Virus record (IMG/VR): IMGVR_UViG_3300031774_000097
Span: 1-29,636 of that record
DNA: 29,636 nt
Direction: 5' to 3' (one strand)
From: a virus
Below the pieces are notes generated by a model. It did no database searches, was not told the origin of the DNA, and worked only from the letters and a program-made list of their open reading frames with translations. The position numbers and the translations under genes were made by a program. The first letter of the stretch is position 1. Each line of letters begins with the position of its first letter. Positions 5,218 through 11,493 of this stretch are shown here, piece after piece.

Positions 5218-5420
5218 ATAAAATTCCAAAAAAGTTTTTTCAAAAAGCTCCTAAAACTTATTATTCCTCAAAAGAATATAAAACCCATGTACTTCAAGAA
5301 AATCAAAAAAATATCTACATAATTCCTTGCGTTTGCAACATACCTAAACTTTCTCAAAGAGTTACCTATGAAACTTGGAAACAATATTGGTCAGATATTC
5401 TTCAAGCTGCTACTAATTGA
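5214..5420 (+). CDS. Small basic hypothetical protein
   Basis: 68 residues, MNKIPKKFFQKAPKTYYSSK, lysine- and tyrosine-rich at the N-terminus, with a central hydrophobic strand NIYIIPCVCNIP and a C-terminal helix ending DILQAATN. Coupled to the previous gene (ATGA). It is the last plus-strand gene of this cluster and its last 19 bases overlap the 3' end of the convergent nuclease gene, so there is no room for a terminator between them. No family recognised. Confidence 0.6.
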   Translation: MNKIPKKFFQKAPKTYYSSKEYKTHVLQENQKNIYIIPCVCNIPKLSQRVTYETWKQYWSDILQAATN

Positions 5421-6253
5421 TCGTTCTTTACCATATCTTGAAACTCTGCTACCTTTTCCTTAAATAACGCACCACAACCTATCAACTCCATAGCTGTTAC
5501 CCACCGAAGTTGTAATCCGTTCTTCCTTATTATACATATCAATCCCCTTTTTGCTCTAACTCCAGTTTTTTCATATAGTCCCTCGTTATACGCACCTATT
5601 TGTAATAAATGATCTTGTAAATATTTTTCTGGTTTATCCGTATCTTTTCCGTAAGTTTTGAAATCTACTATTGTTAATTCTGAATGACCATCAGGATTTT
5701 CTGTATCTATTAAAGCGTCACATTGACCAGCATAACCTGATGAATGGTTCACATTAAATTCACTAAGATGAATGGCTTTTATATCTTCTAAAAAAGGTTG
5801 TATATTTCGGGTGTACTCACTACACGCCCATTGTTCTGGGATTTTATTTTTACCATGAATGGCGTTTTGTAATGCCCATGTTGTAATTGCTTGGCTAGGT
5901 CGTGCCAAACCATCTTCATAAGTTTTCCAACCATTCCTTTTGTTTGCTGAATTTATTGCCATTATAGACGCAGTTTTTAATATTTTCTCGCAATATGAAT
6001 GGACTGCTGTACCAATACTACAGGCCATATCTCTGTGTTCTAAATTACCTGGGCGTTTAGCCCATTTCATTAATGCTGCTTTTTGTTCCGCAGGAGCAGT
6101 GTGTTTTAATATCGAAGTTACTGAATGATATTCTCTCTCCTCTTCATCACGATAAACTCGGTGCTTTCCTGAGTCATCACGCACCAAAGATGAATGACGT
6201 AATCCAGCTAACAAGTTTTGCCTATCTGTTTCTCTAGATAAGGCAAGTGTCAT
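5402..6253 (-). CDS. PD-(D/E)XK nuclease, RecB/Cas4-like phage exonuclease
   Basis: 283 residues. The motifs of the RecB/Cas4 branch of PD-(D/E)XK nucleases appear in order: GTAVH (81-85, His85), GYAGQCDALI (173-182, Asp179), the core IVDFKTYGK (195-203, Asp197 and Lys199), and LLQIGAYN (216-223, Gln218). Such enzymes bind Mg2+ or Mn2+ and resect or degrade DNA ends; phage members work in recombination, genome processing or host DNA breakdown. An Fe-S cluster, as in Cas4, is not evident. It is the last gene of a minus-strand group containing a probable SSB, which suits a recombination role. The start MTLALSRE at 6253 is preceded by only a short gap and no clear Shine-Dalgarno sequence. Many TGAATGR repeats fall inside this gene. 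Confidence 0.85.
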   Translation of the reverse strand: MTLALSRETDRQNLLAGLRHSSLVRDDSGKHRVYRDEEEREYHSVTSILKHTAPAEQKAALMKWAKRPGNLEHRDMACSIGTAVHSYCEKILKTASIMAINSANKRNGWKTYEDGLARPSQAITTWALQNAIHGKNKIPEQWACSEYTRNIQPFLEDIKAIHLSEFNVNHSSGYAGQCDALIDTENPDGHSELTIVDFKTYGKDTDKPEKYLQDHLLQIGAYNEGLYEKTGVRAKRGLICIIRKNGLQLRWVTAMELIGCGALFKEKVAEFQDMVKNDQLVAA

Positions 6254-6307
6254 TTGTTTATGAATGATTTTTGTTTTACTGTAACTGGATTGCGTTTGAT
6301 TTGCAAG

Positions 6308-6493
6308 TTATAGGTCTTTCTCAGTTATGTCGACCCAATGGAACCAATCTATTGTCGATTTTAAAATGCAATCTCCAAAATCTTTTTCTTCATATCTAAA
6401 AGTTCTTTTTAGGTCAAAGTCATAATGAACCTGACCTAAATATGGAGCTTTAGGAAAATTTATTCCCATTGATGATCTAAAATAGATACTCAT
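6308..6493 (-). CDS. Small hypothetical protein
   Basis: 61 residues from the ATG at 6493 (MSIYFRSSMGINFPKAPYLG); a start four codons earlier (6505) is also open, but 6493 makes an ATGA overlap with the stop of the upstream gene. The protein is aromatic and charged (YDFDLKRTFRYEEKDFGDCI, DWFHWVDITEKDL). No motif or family recognised. It sits between the zinc-finger-like gene and the nuclease in the minus-strand group, with a 54-base gap before the nuclease that contains one ATGAATG copy. Confidence 0.55.
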   Translation of the reverse strand: MSIYFRSSMGINFPKAPYLGQVHYDFDLKRTFRYEEKDFGDCILKSTIDWFHWVDITEKDL

Positions 6494-6777
6494 AATGCTT
6501 GCCAACCTTTTTTCTTCCTGTATGAATGACTTTTTCTTCTGAATTTAAGTACGTTATGACTTTTAGGTTTCATTGAAGTTAAGTGCCAACCGTTTCCTTT
6601 AGGACACTCATAAGCATATGAATGGCCTTTTCCTTTCTTGCACATTTCTGCTGCGATAATTTTTGCTTCTTCTTCTGATCTATAGCTGACCTTATCGCAT
6701 TTATAACAATGACCTAAAACTATAAATCCTTTTTCGTGAATATAACTTTGAAGATTTAAAAAACTAAGTCTTTGCAT
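6490..6777 (-). CDS. Zinc-finger-like small phage protein
   Basis: 95 residues. CYKC (24-27) and a later pair of cysteines (MCKKGKGHSYAYECPKGNGW) plus His in WHLTS fit a small treble-clef or C2H-type zinc site. The arrangement 'CxxC - acidic helix AEMCKKG - YECP...GWHLTS' is, from memory, a recurring small phage and plasmid protein family of unknown role in which the last strand reads 'C..C..wHlt'. The C-terminus is basic (KFRRKSHSYRKKKGWQAL), consistent with nucleic-acid binding. Start at 6777 directly abuts the stop of the RHH gene; the stop overlaps the next start (ATGA). Confidence 0.65.
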   Translation of the reverse strand: MQRLSFLNLQSYIHEKGFIVLGHCYKCDKVSYRSEEEAKIIAAEMCKKGKGHSYAYECPKGNGWHLTSMKPKSHNVLKFRRKSHSYRKKKGWQAL

Positions 6778-6999
6778 TTATATAGTTATTTCCTCCTTAT
6801 GTTCAATAACTTCAGGTCTGGAAGAATGTACACTCAATTTATTTTTCATTACAGGTGCAAAGTAATTATCAATACTTCTTCTAATTAATTCAGAAATAGA
6901 AGTCCCAGGTCTGGAATGTTCTTTTAATAATTCGTACTGTGATTTAGTAATTTGAATGGAAATCCTATGTAAAGCATAAGGATCAGATGATTGAGTCAT
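6778..6999 (-). CDS. Ribbon-helix-helix regulator
   Basis: 73 residues from the ATG at 6999 (MTQSSDPYALHRISIQITKS); the frame is open to 7053 but that stretch lies in the promoter. The segment RISIQITKSQYELLKEHSRP, then GTSISELIRRSIDNYF, is a textbook ribbon-helix-helix: one strand for DNA contact, helix A, turn, helix B. CopG/Arc-type dimers bind operators and usually repress their own operon. It is the first gene after a strong promoter and heads the group with the zinc-finger-like protein, a hypothetical protein and the nuclease. It may bind the promoter spacer or the TGAATGR repeats, but this is not shown. The C-terminal 25 residues are charged and probably flexible. Confidence 0.75.
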   Translation of the reverse strand: MTQSSDPYALHRISIQITKSQYELLKEHSRPGTSISELIRRSIDNYFAPVMKNKLSVHSSRPEVIEHKEEITI

Positions 7000-7021
7000 A
7001 ATAAATAATATATATGACATC

Positions 7022-7050
7022 ATTGTAGTATATATATAACGTCTTGACAA
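7022..7050 (-). promoter_or_regulatory. Promoter of the RHH-nuclease operon
   Basis: On the minus strand TTGTCA (7050-7045), a 17-base spacer, and TACAAT (7027-7022). Transcription should start near 7015, 16 bases ahead of the RHH start codon. ATGACATCAT (7013-7022), overlapping the -10 and start site, has inverted ATGA/TCAT arms and is a possible operator. Confidence 0.7.
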
Positions 7051-7064
7051 CAATATATTTACAT

Positions 7065-7096
7065 AAAAAAAACTGCCAGTAGATTAGGCTGGCAGT
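7065..7096 (-). terminator. Strong intrinsic terminator after the SSB-like gene
   Basis: Read on the minus strand: ACTGCCAG (7096-7089), 9-base loop, CTGGCAGT (7079-7072), then a run of seven T (7071-7065). It separates the SSB-like gene from the RHH operon, which then starts from its own promoter. Confidence 0.9.
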
Positions 7097-7119
7097 CAGG
7101 ATTGCGTTTAACTCTTTTA

Positions 7120-7722
7120 TTATCCTCCGAAAGGATCTTCATAGGATAAAAGTTTTTTTAAATCAAAACCTTTTGACTTAACTTTCTCCCATGCTGATTC
7201 CAACTCTGGTTGATCGTCTTCATCCTGTGGCTCTATTTGAACGTCATAGTTCCAACGACCACCTTCTCTATCTAAGGAAAGAGATAAATCCCATGCCATT
7301 AGATTTTTATACTTTCTGTTTAAAGATAGTTTTCTGATTTTGCTAAGAATTTGATATTGGTCTGCTTCTAAGATACGAACCATTTTGTTCTTGTAATCGT
7401 AGATAGGCCAAACATATGTTTCTTTTGCTTCTGCTGGTTCTGTACTTTGGAATTTTGTTCCTCTTGTATAAGAACCACCCATTTCAGTAAGAATTTCTTC
7501 TTCTGTTGGTTTGCTCATAAATCTAAAGGACTTACCTTTTTCTCCGTGAACAGACTCTCCGTAGATTTTCCAAAAGATTAGGGGATCTTCTTCCAATAAT
7601 GCGAAAGAAACTGGTTCTTTTGGATCTACTTTTGATGGGTTTAAATATGAAGAAACAAGTGGGCGATCCCCCTGCTCTTCTGCTTTTTTGACTTTTTCTT
7701 CAAAAGTGGCTGAAAATTTCAT
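7120..7722 (-). CDS. Probable phage single-stranded DNA-binding protein
   Basis: 200 residues, MKFSATFEEKVKKAEEQGDR. The middle holds the pattern YVWPIYDYKNKMVRILEAD, then QYQILSKIRKLSL, then LMAWDLSLSLDREGGRWNYD: a beta strand carrying 'rvrileadqyqI', a helix, and 'wDlslsr...g..Y.v'. This is the layout I associate with phage gp32-like or OB-fold single-stranded DNA-binding proteins, in which the core strands are followed by a flexible acidic region (EPQDEDDQPELESAW here) and a short C-terminal tip ending DPFGG. Its place, divergent from the primase-helicase and near a nuclease, fits a replication role. The classification rests on pattern memory, not on an alignment, so a different DNA-replication accessory protein is possible. 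Confidence 0.55.
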   Translation of the reverse strand: MKFSATFEEKVKKAEEQGDRPLVSSYLNPSKVDPKEPVSFALLEEDPLIFWKIYGESVHGEKGKSFRFMSKPTEEEILTEMGGSYTRGTKFQSTEPAEAKETYVWPIYDYKNKMVRILEADQYQILSKIRKLSLNRKYKNLMAWDLSLSLDREGGRWNYDVQIEPQDEDDQPELESAWEKVKSKGFDLKKLLSYEDPFGG

Positions 7723-7759
7723 AATAGTGAAATTGTTAAATAGCGTTTGTAATCAATGG

Positions 7760-7774
7760 GCAAAATATATTTGC
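7760..7774. repeat. 15-bp near-palindrome in the divergent region, possible operator
   Basis: GCAAA (7760-7764) and TTTGC (7770-7774) are inverted around ATATA, between the starts of the divergent SSB-like gene (7722) and the primase-helicase promoter (7794). A weak minus-strand promoter-like TTGTGC lies at 7778-7773, so a protein bound here could affect the SSB-like gene. Apart from this and the promoter elements, 7723-7793 holds nothing I recognise. Confidence 0.35.
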
Positions 7775-7793
7775 ACAATCTCATTCTAATAGC

Positions 7794-7822
7794 TTGACCC
7801 GTAATTGTAAATAGCCTAAAAT
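7794..7822 (+). promoter_or_regulatory. Promoter of the primase-helicase gene
   Basis: TTGACC (7794-7799), a 17-base spacer, TAAAAT (7817-7822). The predicted start near 7829 leaves a 67-base leader with a hairpin and the CACTTATCC element. Confidence 0.7.
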
Positions 7823-7828
7823 GAAAAA

Positions 7829-7895
7829 ACCTCCGAAGTCTGGCGAATTGCAAACCAGAAATCAGAGGCTTTCACTTATCCTAATAGAATGATAC
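7829..7895 (+). promoter_or_regulatory. Hairpin leader with CACTTATCC element, copy 4
   Basis: The leader starts almost directly with a stem: CCTC (7830-7833) pairs with GAGG (7865-7868) and TCTGG (7839-7843) with CCAGA (7855-7859), an interrupted hairpin; then GCTTT, CACTTATCC (7873-7881), and the ATG 14 bases further on. An overlapping frame ATGATACATGAC at 7889 ends after six codons. There is no Shine-Dalgarno sequence. Confidence 0.5.
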
Positions 7896-10028
7896 ATGAC
7901 AATTATTAGTTTCGTCAAGACTCTTCCTAAGAACCTCGTTTACGCACCTATATATAAAAAAGATGCACTAATGAAATCAGGCCGTAAGGCTACTGGTAAA
8001 AATCCATTAGAAGAATCATGGGAAAGAGATTTTGATAAGCATGATGTAGAACTTGCGATTGAAAAAAATCCTGATTTACAAGCAGTTGGACTTTATACAG
8101 GAATCAGAGGTAAAGGTATCGTGATTCTCGATATTGATAAAGACCATGCAGCATTGAAAAGAAAATGGTCTGAAACGCTTGTAGGTGCTCCTAAGATCAC
8201 TTCTACTAAGAAAGATGCAGCAAAATATATCTTTAGCGTTCCAGAAGCTCTATGGGGTGAGGTGAAGGGTCATGGCCTTCGTAAAGAAGAAGGTGGTAAT
8301 TATGAAATACTTTGGGGTAGAAGACAAGGTGTTATCTTTGGTGCTTACCCAGGTGGACATAGTTCAAAAGAAGGTTTCTATACATTAACTGGCGATCTTT
8401 CAAAAATACCTGTAGCTCCTGCTTGGTTATTGGCTGAGATGAAAGCTCCTCCAAAACCTGTTCAGAATAAAAAGGATTTAGACTTTAGCGATAGAACAGA
8501 AGATGAGATTGCTCAAATCATTCACGACTGTCTATCTGTTATTTCTCATCAGGGTTTAGGTAGTAGAGAACATTGGGTGAGAGTTGGAATGGCTATCCAC
8601 TCTGCTTTACCTAATGATCTTGGTTTATCTTTATGGTCATTCTGGTCTGCTCAAGATCCTGACTTTGCTGCTGAATGGGAAGATGCTGGAGATTATGATA
8701 CTCCCTGCACTACTGCTTGGTATTCATTCAAAGCTGGTGGTATTGGATTAGGAACTCTTATCTGGTTAGCTGATAGAGAAGATCCTGAAAGACATAGATT
8801 CTCTGCTGAAAACAAAAAGATTGTCAAAGAAGCTGAAGAGAAGAAAGTTCAAGAGGTTAGAACATCAACTCTTGATTTCGGTGATGTGATAAAACGTGCC
8901 AAAAATATTCTTGAGTTAGATAACCCTGCTGAGATGAACTATAAGTTAAATACTTTGGCATTGAAAGCTGGTTATAGAGATCAATCATCTTTAGAAAAAC
9001 TTATTGTCGATCAGATTCAATATGAAAGCCAAAAAGGTATTCTTGATATAGCTGATCTTTTTGCATTAGATATTCAGAGGGAATACTTGATACCTGACAT
9101 TCTCCCTACTCCTTCAGTTGTTCTTATTTATGGTGCTGGTGGAGATGGTAAATCCATGAGTGCTTGGACTATGGCAAAACATATTGCTACTGGAGATCCT
9201 TTCCTAGTTAGAGGTAGTAAAGTTCCTGTAGATCAAGGCAATGTTCTGCTATTGAATGGCGATCAACCACTATCTCAACTTAAAGAACAGCTAGAAGAAG
9301 TTAACTTTCCTATTGAAAGCAACGTAAAAATTCAAACTGATTGGCAACTGCAAAGATATGCTCAATTTATTAAGTTAATGCAAACTTACACACCAAAGCT
9401 AGTTGTTATTGACTCTTTGATTGGTTGTAGCGGTGGTAGAGCTTTTGATGAAAACAAATCAGATTTTGCTCAACCTTTGTATTGGCTGACTAGAAATAAT
9501 GGGGTTCTCTTTCCAAGGACAACTATCCTTATTATTCATCACGCTAATAAGAATGGTGGATTTAGGGGAACTTCAGCTATAAGAGATGCTGTTGATGAAA
9601 CTTGGAAGTTATCTAAACCGACCCAAGAACAAATCAATAAGGTAGGTCGTAATAGCAGATTTATTACTATCGAAAAATCTAGGTCTGGAAGAATGGGTAC
9701 TCAAATGATAATGAAGATGAAAGATGACCTTACCTTTGCTATCGCTGACTACACTCCTGAGGTTTCTGCTGATTCTGGATCTCCTACAACTGTTCAAGAT
9801 AAAGTTCTTCAAAAGCTAAGAAAAATTCATCCTGAAACTTATACCATAAATCAAATGATTCACGATCCAATGGTTGATGGTAAAGATGCTGCGATAAGAA
9901 AATCGTTCCAAAGATTAATTAAAAAAGGTCTTATCGAACTTATAGAAGATGATAATTCTAATAAGTCTTATAAAGCAGTCCTCGCACGGGGAGAGGGTGC
10001 ATATCTTGTCCCATTAGAAGAATCTTAG
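7896..10028 (+). CDS. Bifunctional primase-polymerase / RecA-fold helicase
   Basis: 710 residues in three parts. Residues about 5-185 look like the bifunctional prim-pol domain of archaeo-eukaryotic type: the metal-binding acids are in VILDIDKD (76-83, Asp79 and Asp81), followed by STKKDAAKYIFSV and the strand NYEILWGRRQGVIFGAYPGG (135-154). Residues about 203-295 resemble the primase C-terminal (PriCT) linker, with REHWVRVGMAIHSAL. Residues about 385-620 are a RecA/RepA-like ATPase: Walker A GAGGDGKS (413-420), Walker B KLVVIDS (501-507), and IIHHANKNGGFRG (546-558). The C-terminus (about 630-695) looks like a winged helix. Such fusions make primers and unwind DNA at phage and plasmid origins. 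It is transcribed alone from its own promoter, and an array of octamer repeats begins in its last codons and continues beyond it. Confidence 0.9.
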   Translation: MTIISFVKTLPKNLVYAPIYKKDALMKSGRKATGKNPLEESWERDFDKHDVELAIEKNPDLQAVGLYTGIRGKGIVILDIDKDHAALKRKWSETLVGAPKITSTKKDAAKYIFSVPEALWGEVKGHGLRKEEGGNYEILWGRRQGVIFGAYPGGHSSKEGFYTLTGDLSKIPVAPAWLLAEMKAPPKPVQNKKDLDFSDRTEDEIAQIIHDCLSVISHQGLGSREHWVRVGMAIHSALPNDLGLSLWSFWSAQDPDFAAEWEDAGDYDTPCTTAWYSFKAGGIGLGTLIWLADREDPERHRFSAENKKIVKEAEEKKVQEVRTSTLDFGDVIKRAKNILELDNPAEMNYKLNTLALKAGYRDQSSLEKLIVDQIQYESQKGILDIADLFALDIQREYLIPDILPTPSVVLIYGAGGDGKSMSAWTMAKHIATGDPFLVRGSKVPVDQGNVLLLNGDQPLSQLKEQLEEVNFPIESNVKIQTDWQLQRYAQFIKLMQTYTPKLVVIDSLIGCSGGRAFDENKSDFAQPLYWLTRNNGVLFPRTTILIIHHANKNGGFRGTSAIRDAVDETWKLSKPTQEQINKVGRNSRFITIEKSRSGRMGTQMIMKMKDDLTFAIADYTPEVSADSGSPTTVQDKVLQKLRKIHPETYTINQMIHDPMVDGKDAAIRKSFQRLIKKGLIELIEDDNSNKSYKAVLARGEGAYLVPLEES

Positions 10029-10175
10029 TCGTACCAATAGATTTCAGTGGGACAACTATGTGAGACAAGATAGATTGTCCTATTATAATTGGAACGTGAG
10101 ACAACTTTACTTGTCCCATACCCTTGTCCCACACCAAATCAAAGCTGTGGAGCGTGTTTATAGAGAATGGGACAA
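10006..10175. repeat. Octamer array TTGTCCCA / TGGGACAA, candidate origin iterons
   Basis: Eight copies in 170 bases in both orientations: TTGTCCCA at 10006, 10111 and 10124; TGGGACAA at 10048 and 10168; variants TGAGACAA at 10061 and 10097 and TTGTCCTA at 10075. Several make inverted pairs (10061/10075, 10097/10111) able to form hairpins or to bind dimers. The first copy is inside the primase-helicase gene, the rest fill the gene-free stretch 10029-10230. Position directly behind a replicative primase-helicase suggests a replication origin; operator sites are the alternative. Confidence 0.55.
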
Positions 10176-10230
10176 TTTCAGCCACTCTCCCCAGAGAAAA
10201 TACTAAATAACATCATTAGAATCTGAATCT

Positions 10231-10329
10231 ATGACTACACAACAAAGAATCGAAGCTGCAAAACAAAGAATTGCTGAATTGGAGCGTTTAATTAAATGTT
10301 GGACAAAAGTTAATACAACGAGATTGTGA
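10231..10329 (+). CDS. Possible 32-residue helical peptide
   Basis: MTTQQRIEAAKQRIAELERL then IKCWTKVNTTRL. The first 22 residues form an excellent amphipathic coiled-coil helix, which is unusual by chance in AT-rich DNA. There is no Shine-Dalgarno sequence. Short coiled-coil peptides of this kind occur in cyanophage genomes. It lies between the octamer array and the next regulator-like gene. Moderate to low confidence that it is translated. Confidence 0.4.
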   Translation: MTTQQRIEAAKQRIAELERLIKCWTKVNTTRL

Positions 10330-10353
10330 TAATATAGTCTTAAAAAGATATTC

Positions 10354-10650
10354 ATGGCTCAATCTGGCAAGAATCCTCGAGGAAACAAAAAATATTACCA
10401 TGTTTTGATAGACATAAACCGAGGAGAACTCTTTGATAAATATATTAGAGAAGAACTGAAAGTTAAGCCTACATCTTGGATTCGAGATATTGTTTATAAA
10501 TTTTTACAAGACAATATTGATGAGAAAGAGTACAATGAAGCTCTAAAGAAAGACGAGGAAAATTGGAAAAAAGTTATTCAAAATCGACTACAAGGCAGAG
10601 CATTATCAAGACTCCTGAACTCAATCAACAAGAAAACGAACCAAAAATAG
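10354..10650 (+). CDS. Probable ribbon-helix-helix-like DNA-binding protein
   Basis: 98 residues, MAQSGKNPRGNKKYYHVLID. A basic N-terminal tail is followed by the strand YYHVLIDINR, a helix GELFDKYIREEL, a turn KVKPT and a second helix SWIRDIVYKFLQDN: the order and spacing of a ribbon-helix-helix fold. The C-terminal half is a charged helix (EYNEALKKDEENWKKVIQNR) with a basic end. A TAATAT (about 10330-10335) lies 18 bases before the ATG and could be a -10 element giving a nearly leaderless transcript. Close to the octamer array, it is a candidate for the protein that binds those repeats. The RHH call is by pattern only. Confidence 0.6.
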   Translation: MAQSGKNPRGNKKYYHVLIDINRGELFDKYIREELKVKPTSWIRDIVYKFLQDNIDEKEYNEALKKDEENWKKVIQNRLQGRALSRLLNSINKKTNQK

Positions 10651-10733
10651 TTACTGATGGAACGTATAATTATATGATTATCAATGGAGTTCGACATTGG
10701 TTATCAATTCCACCTGACACCTACGAAAAATGA
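10563..10733 (+). CDS. Possible overlapping gene starting at TTG
   Basis: In the frame one base behind the preceding gene, codons from 10602 on read IIKTPELNQQENEPKIVTDG, TYNYMIINGVRHWLSIPPDT and YEK, then TGA 10731-10733 overlapping the ATG of the next gene (ATGA). The composition is protein-like, unlike the end of the preceding frame. The only upstream start of the usual set is TTG 10563 with GAGG four bases before it; ATG 10674 would give just 19 residues. It may be a small real gene, or the true C-terminus of the preceding protein reached by a frameshift. Confidence 0.35.
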   Translation: MEKSYSKSTTRQSIIKTPELNQQENEPKIVTDGTYNYMIINGVRHWLSIPPDTYEK

Positions 10734-11014
10734 GCGATTCTAAAAAGCTAAGACGATTAAAAGAAATAAGACGTAAAAATCTTGAAAGAAATCTTTTAGA
10801 TATAGAACTAAAAGGATATGATCACTATATTTTTATCAACGAAAGAAATAAAGCTCAGGTAGTTTCAAGGCAGGGTGGATGGATTACAGAACATATTAAA
10901 ACAGCAATTCTTAAATTTAATTATGAAATAGATAAAATTGATAAATTATTTGTAAAAGATTTTACTGATAAAGAACTTAACGAATACGAAAAAACTTTTT
11001 TAAAGGATTCTTAG
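10730..11014 (+). CDS. Basic helical hypothetical protein
   Basis: 94 residues, MSDSKKLRRLKEIRRKNLER. The N-terminal 30 residues are a very basic helix; the centre has a strand-turn-strand (HYIFINERNKAQVVSRQGGW) and a C-terminal acidic helix (DFTDKELNEYEKTFLKDS). Nucleic-acid binding is plausible from the charge. The start overlaps the TGA of the small frame before it (ATGA). The 3' end overlaps the convergent gene by 38 bases. No family recognised. Confidence 0.6.
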   Translation: MSDSKKLRRLKEIRRKNLERNLLDIELKGYDHYIFINERNKAQVVSRQGGWITEHIKTAILKFNYEIDKIDKLFVKDFTDKELNEYEKTFLKDS

Positions 11015-11252
11015 GTTTTACCTTTCGCATTTCTGTTACAACACGATTAGCTTCTAACTCAATCAATCTATTTAATAAAGAAGCCATAAAAATATCTTGG
11101 TCAAACTTCTTTCTGACCATATGAGTGCAATATCTTTTTATATTATCTAAATCATTACTTTTCATAATTTCCCTACATTGCATTTCAATTTCTAGCTCCA
11201 ACTCTGGAGGTGCTGGTTCGATATCAATGTTGAGAAATTTAGTAATTTTCAT
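10977..11252 (-). CDS. Helical hypothetical protein
   Basis: 91 residues, MKITKFLNIDIEPAPPELEL. After a proline-rich N-terminus the protein is helical (EMQCREIMKSNDLDNIKRYC, MASLLNRLIELEANRVVTEM) and ends in a basic tail KVKPKNPLKKFFRIR. I do not recognise the family. Its start overlaps the stop of the upstream minus-strand gene (ATGA), so the two are co-translated; GGAGG at 11255-11259 gives a good ribosome binding site. The 3' end overlaps the converging plus-strand gene. Confidence 0.6.
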   Translation of the reverse strand: MKITKFLNIDIEPAPPELELEIEMQCREIMKSNDLDNIKRYCTHMVRKKFDQDIFMASLLNRLIELEANRVVTEMRKVKPKNPLKKFFRIR

Positions 11253-11410
11253 GCTGGAGGAAAAAGCTGTTTTTCTAATATTGCGACTGCTTTATCATCT
11301 AAAGTATTTGTAGTTTGTTTTGCGATTGATTTTAATAAATCCACGACCAATCTCTTAACAGCAGTTGTCGTTAAAAAGGTCATTAAGATTGGTTTTAGAA
11401 TCTTATACAT
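11249..11410 (-). CDS. Small protein of cyanophage type, hydrophobic N-terminus
   Basis: 53 residues: MYKILKPILMTFLTTTAVKR, LVVDLLKSIAKQTTNTLDDK, AVAILEKQLFPPA. The pattern 'KRLVVDLLKxlAKqTtNtlDDkaV..le..L' is, from memory, common in small proteins of marine phages, where a hydrophobic first helix precedes it. It could be a holin accessory or membrane-associated protein, but no function is documented to my knowledge. It forms a two-gene minus-strand unit with the gene downstream and diverges from the membrane-protein gene at 11494. Confidence 0.6.
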   Translation of the reverse strand: MYKILKPILMTFLTTTAVKRLVVDLLKSIAKQTTNTLDDKAVAILEKQLFPPA

Positions 11411-11446
11411 AAAGTTGATATATCTATTACTACCTTACCGCTATTT

Positions 11447-11458
11447 GCCAAACTTGGC
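11447..11458. promoter_or_regulatory. Inverted repeat in divergent promoter region
   Basis: GCCAA (11447-11451) and TTGGC (11454-11458) are inverted around AC. The repeat overlaps two possible plus-strand -35 elements (TTGCCA, TTGGCC) whose -10 partners would be near 11467-11484 (TTATAT, TAGTAT). A regulator binding here could control the divergent genes at 11410 and 11494. Confidence 0.35.
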
Positions 11459-11493
11459 CTCAATCCTTATATTTATAGTATATCACTAAGATT

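Larger units (their letters stand above)
5681..6959. repeat. Cluster of TGAATGR heptamers
   Basis: TGAATG(A/G) occurs on the plus strand at 5681, 5741, 5769, 5856, 5996, 6122, 6191, 6261, 6523, 6619 and 6953; eight of these are the longer ATGAATGR. On the coding (minus) strand the motif reads YCATTCAT and is used in two reading frames (His-Ser and Ile-His), and the copy at 6261 is outside any gene, so selection on DNA rather than on protein is suggested. Only about five further copies on this strand were seen in the rest of the window. Confidence 0.5.

Noticed and set aside
10006-10175. CRISPR array
   Set aside because: Units are only 8 bases, in both orientations, with irregular spacing; no repeat-spacer structure.
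9958-10185. 75-codon minus-strand frame across the octamer array
   Set aside because: Antisense to the end of the primase-helicase and to the repeat array; its composition is simply the repeats read in one frame.
11125-11313. 62-codon plus-strand frame with hydrophobic residues
   Set aside because: Fully antisense to the coupled minus-strand genes at 10977-11410, which have ribosome binding site, ATGA coupling and better protein character.
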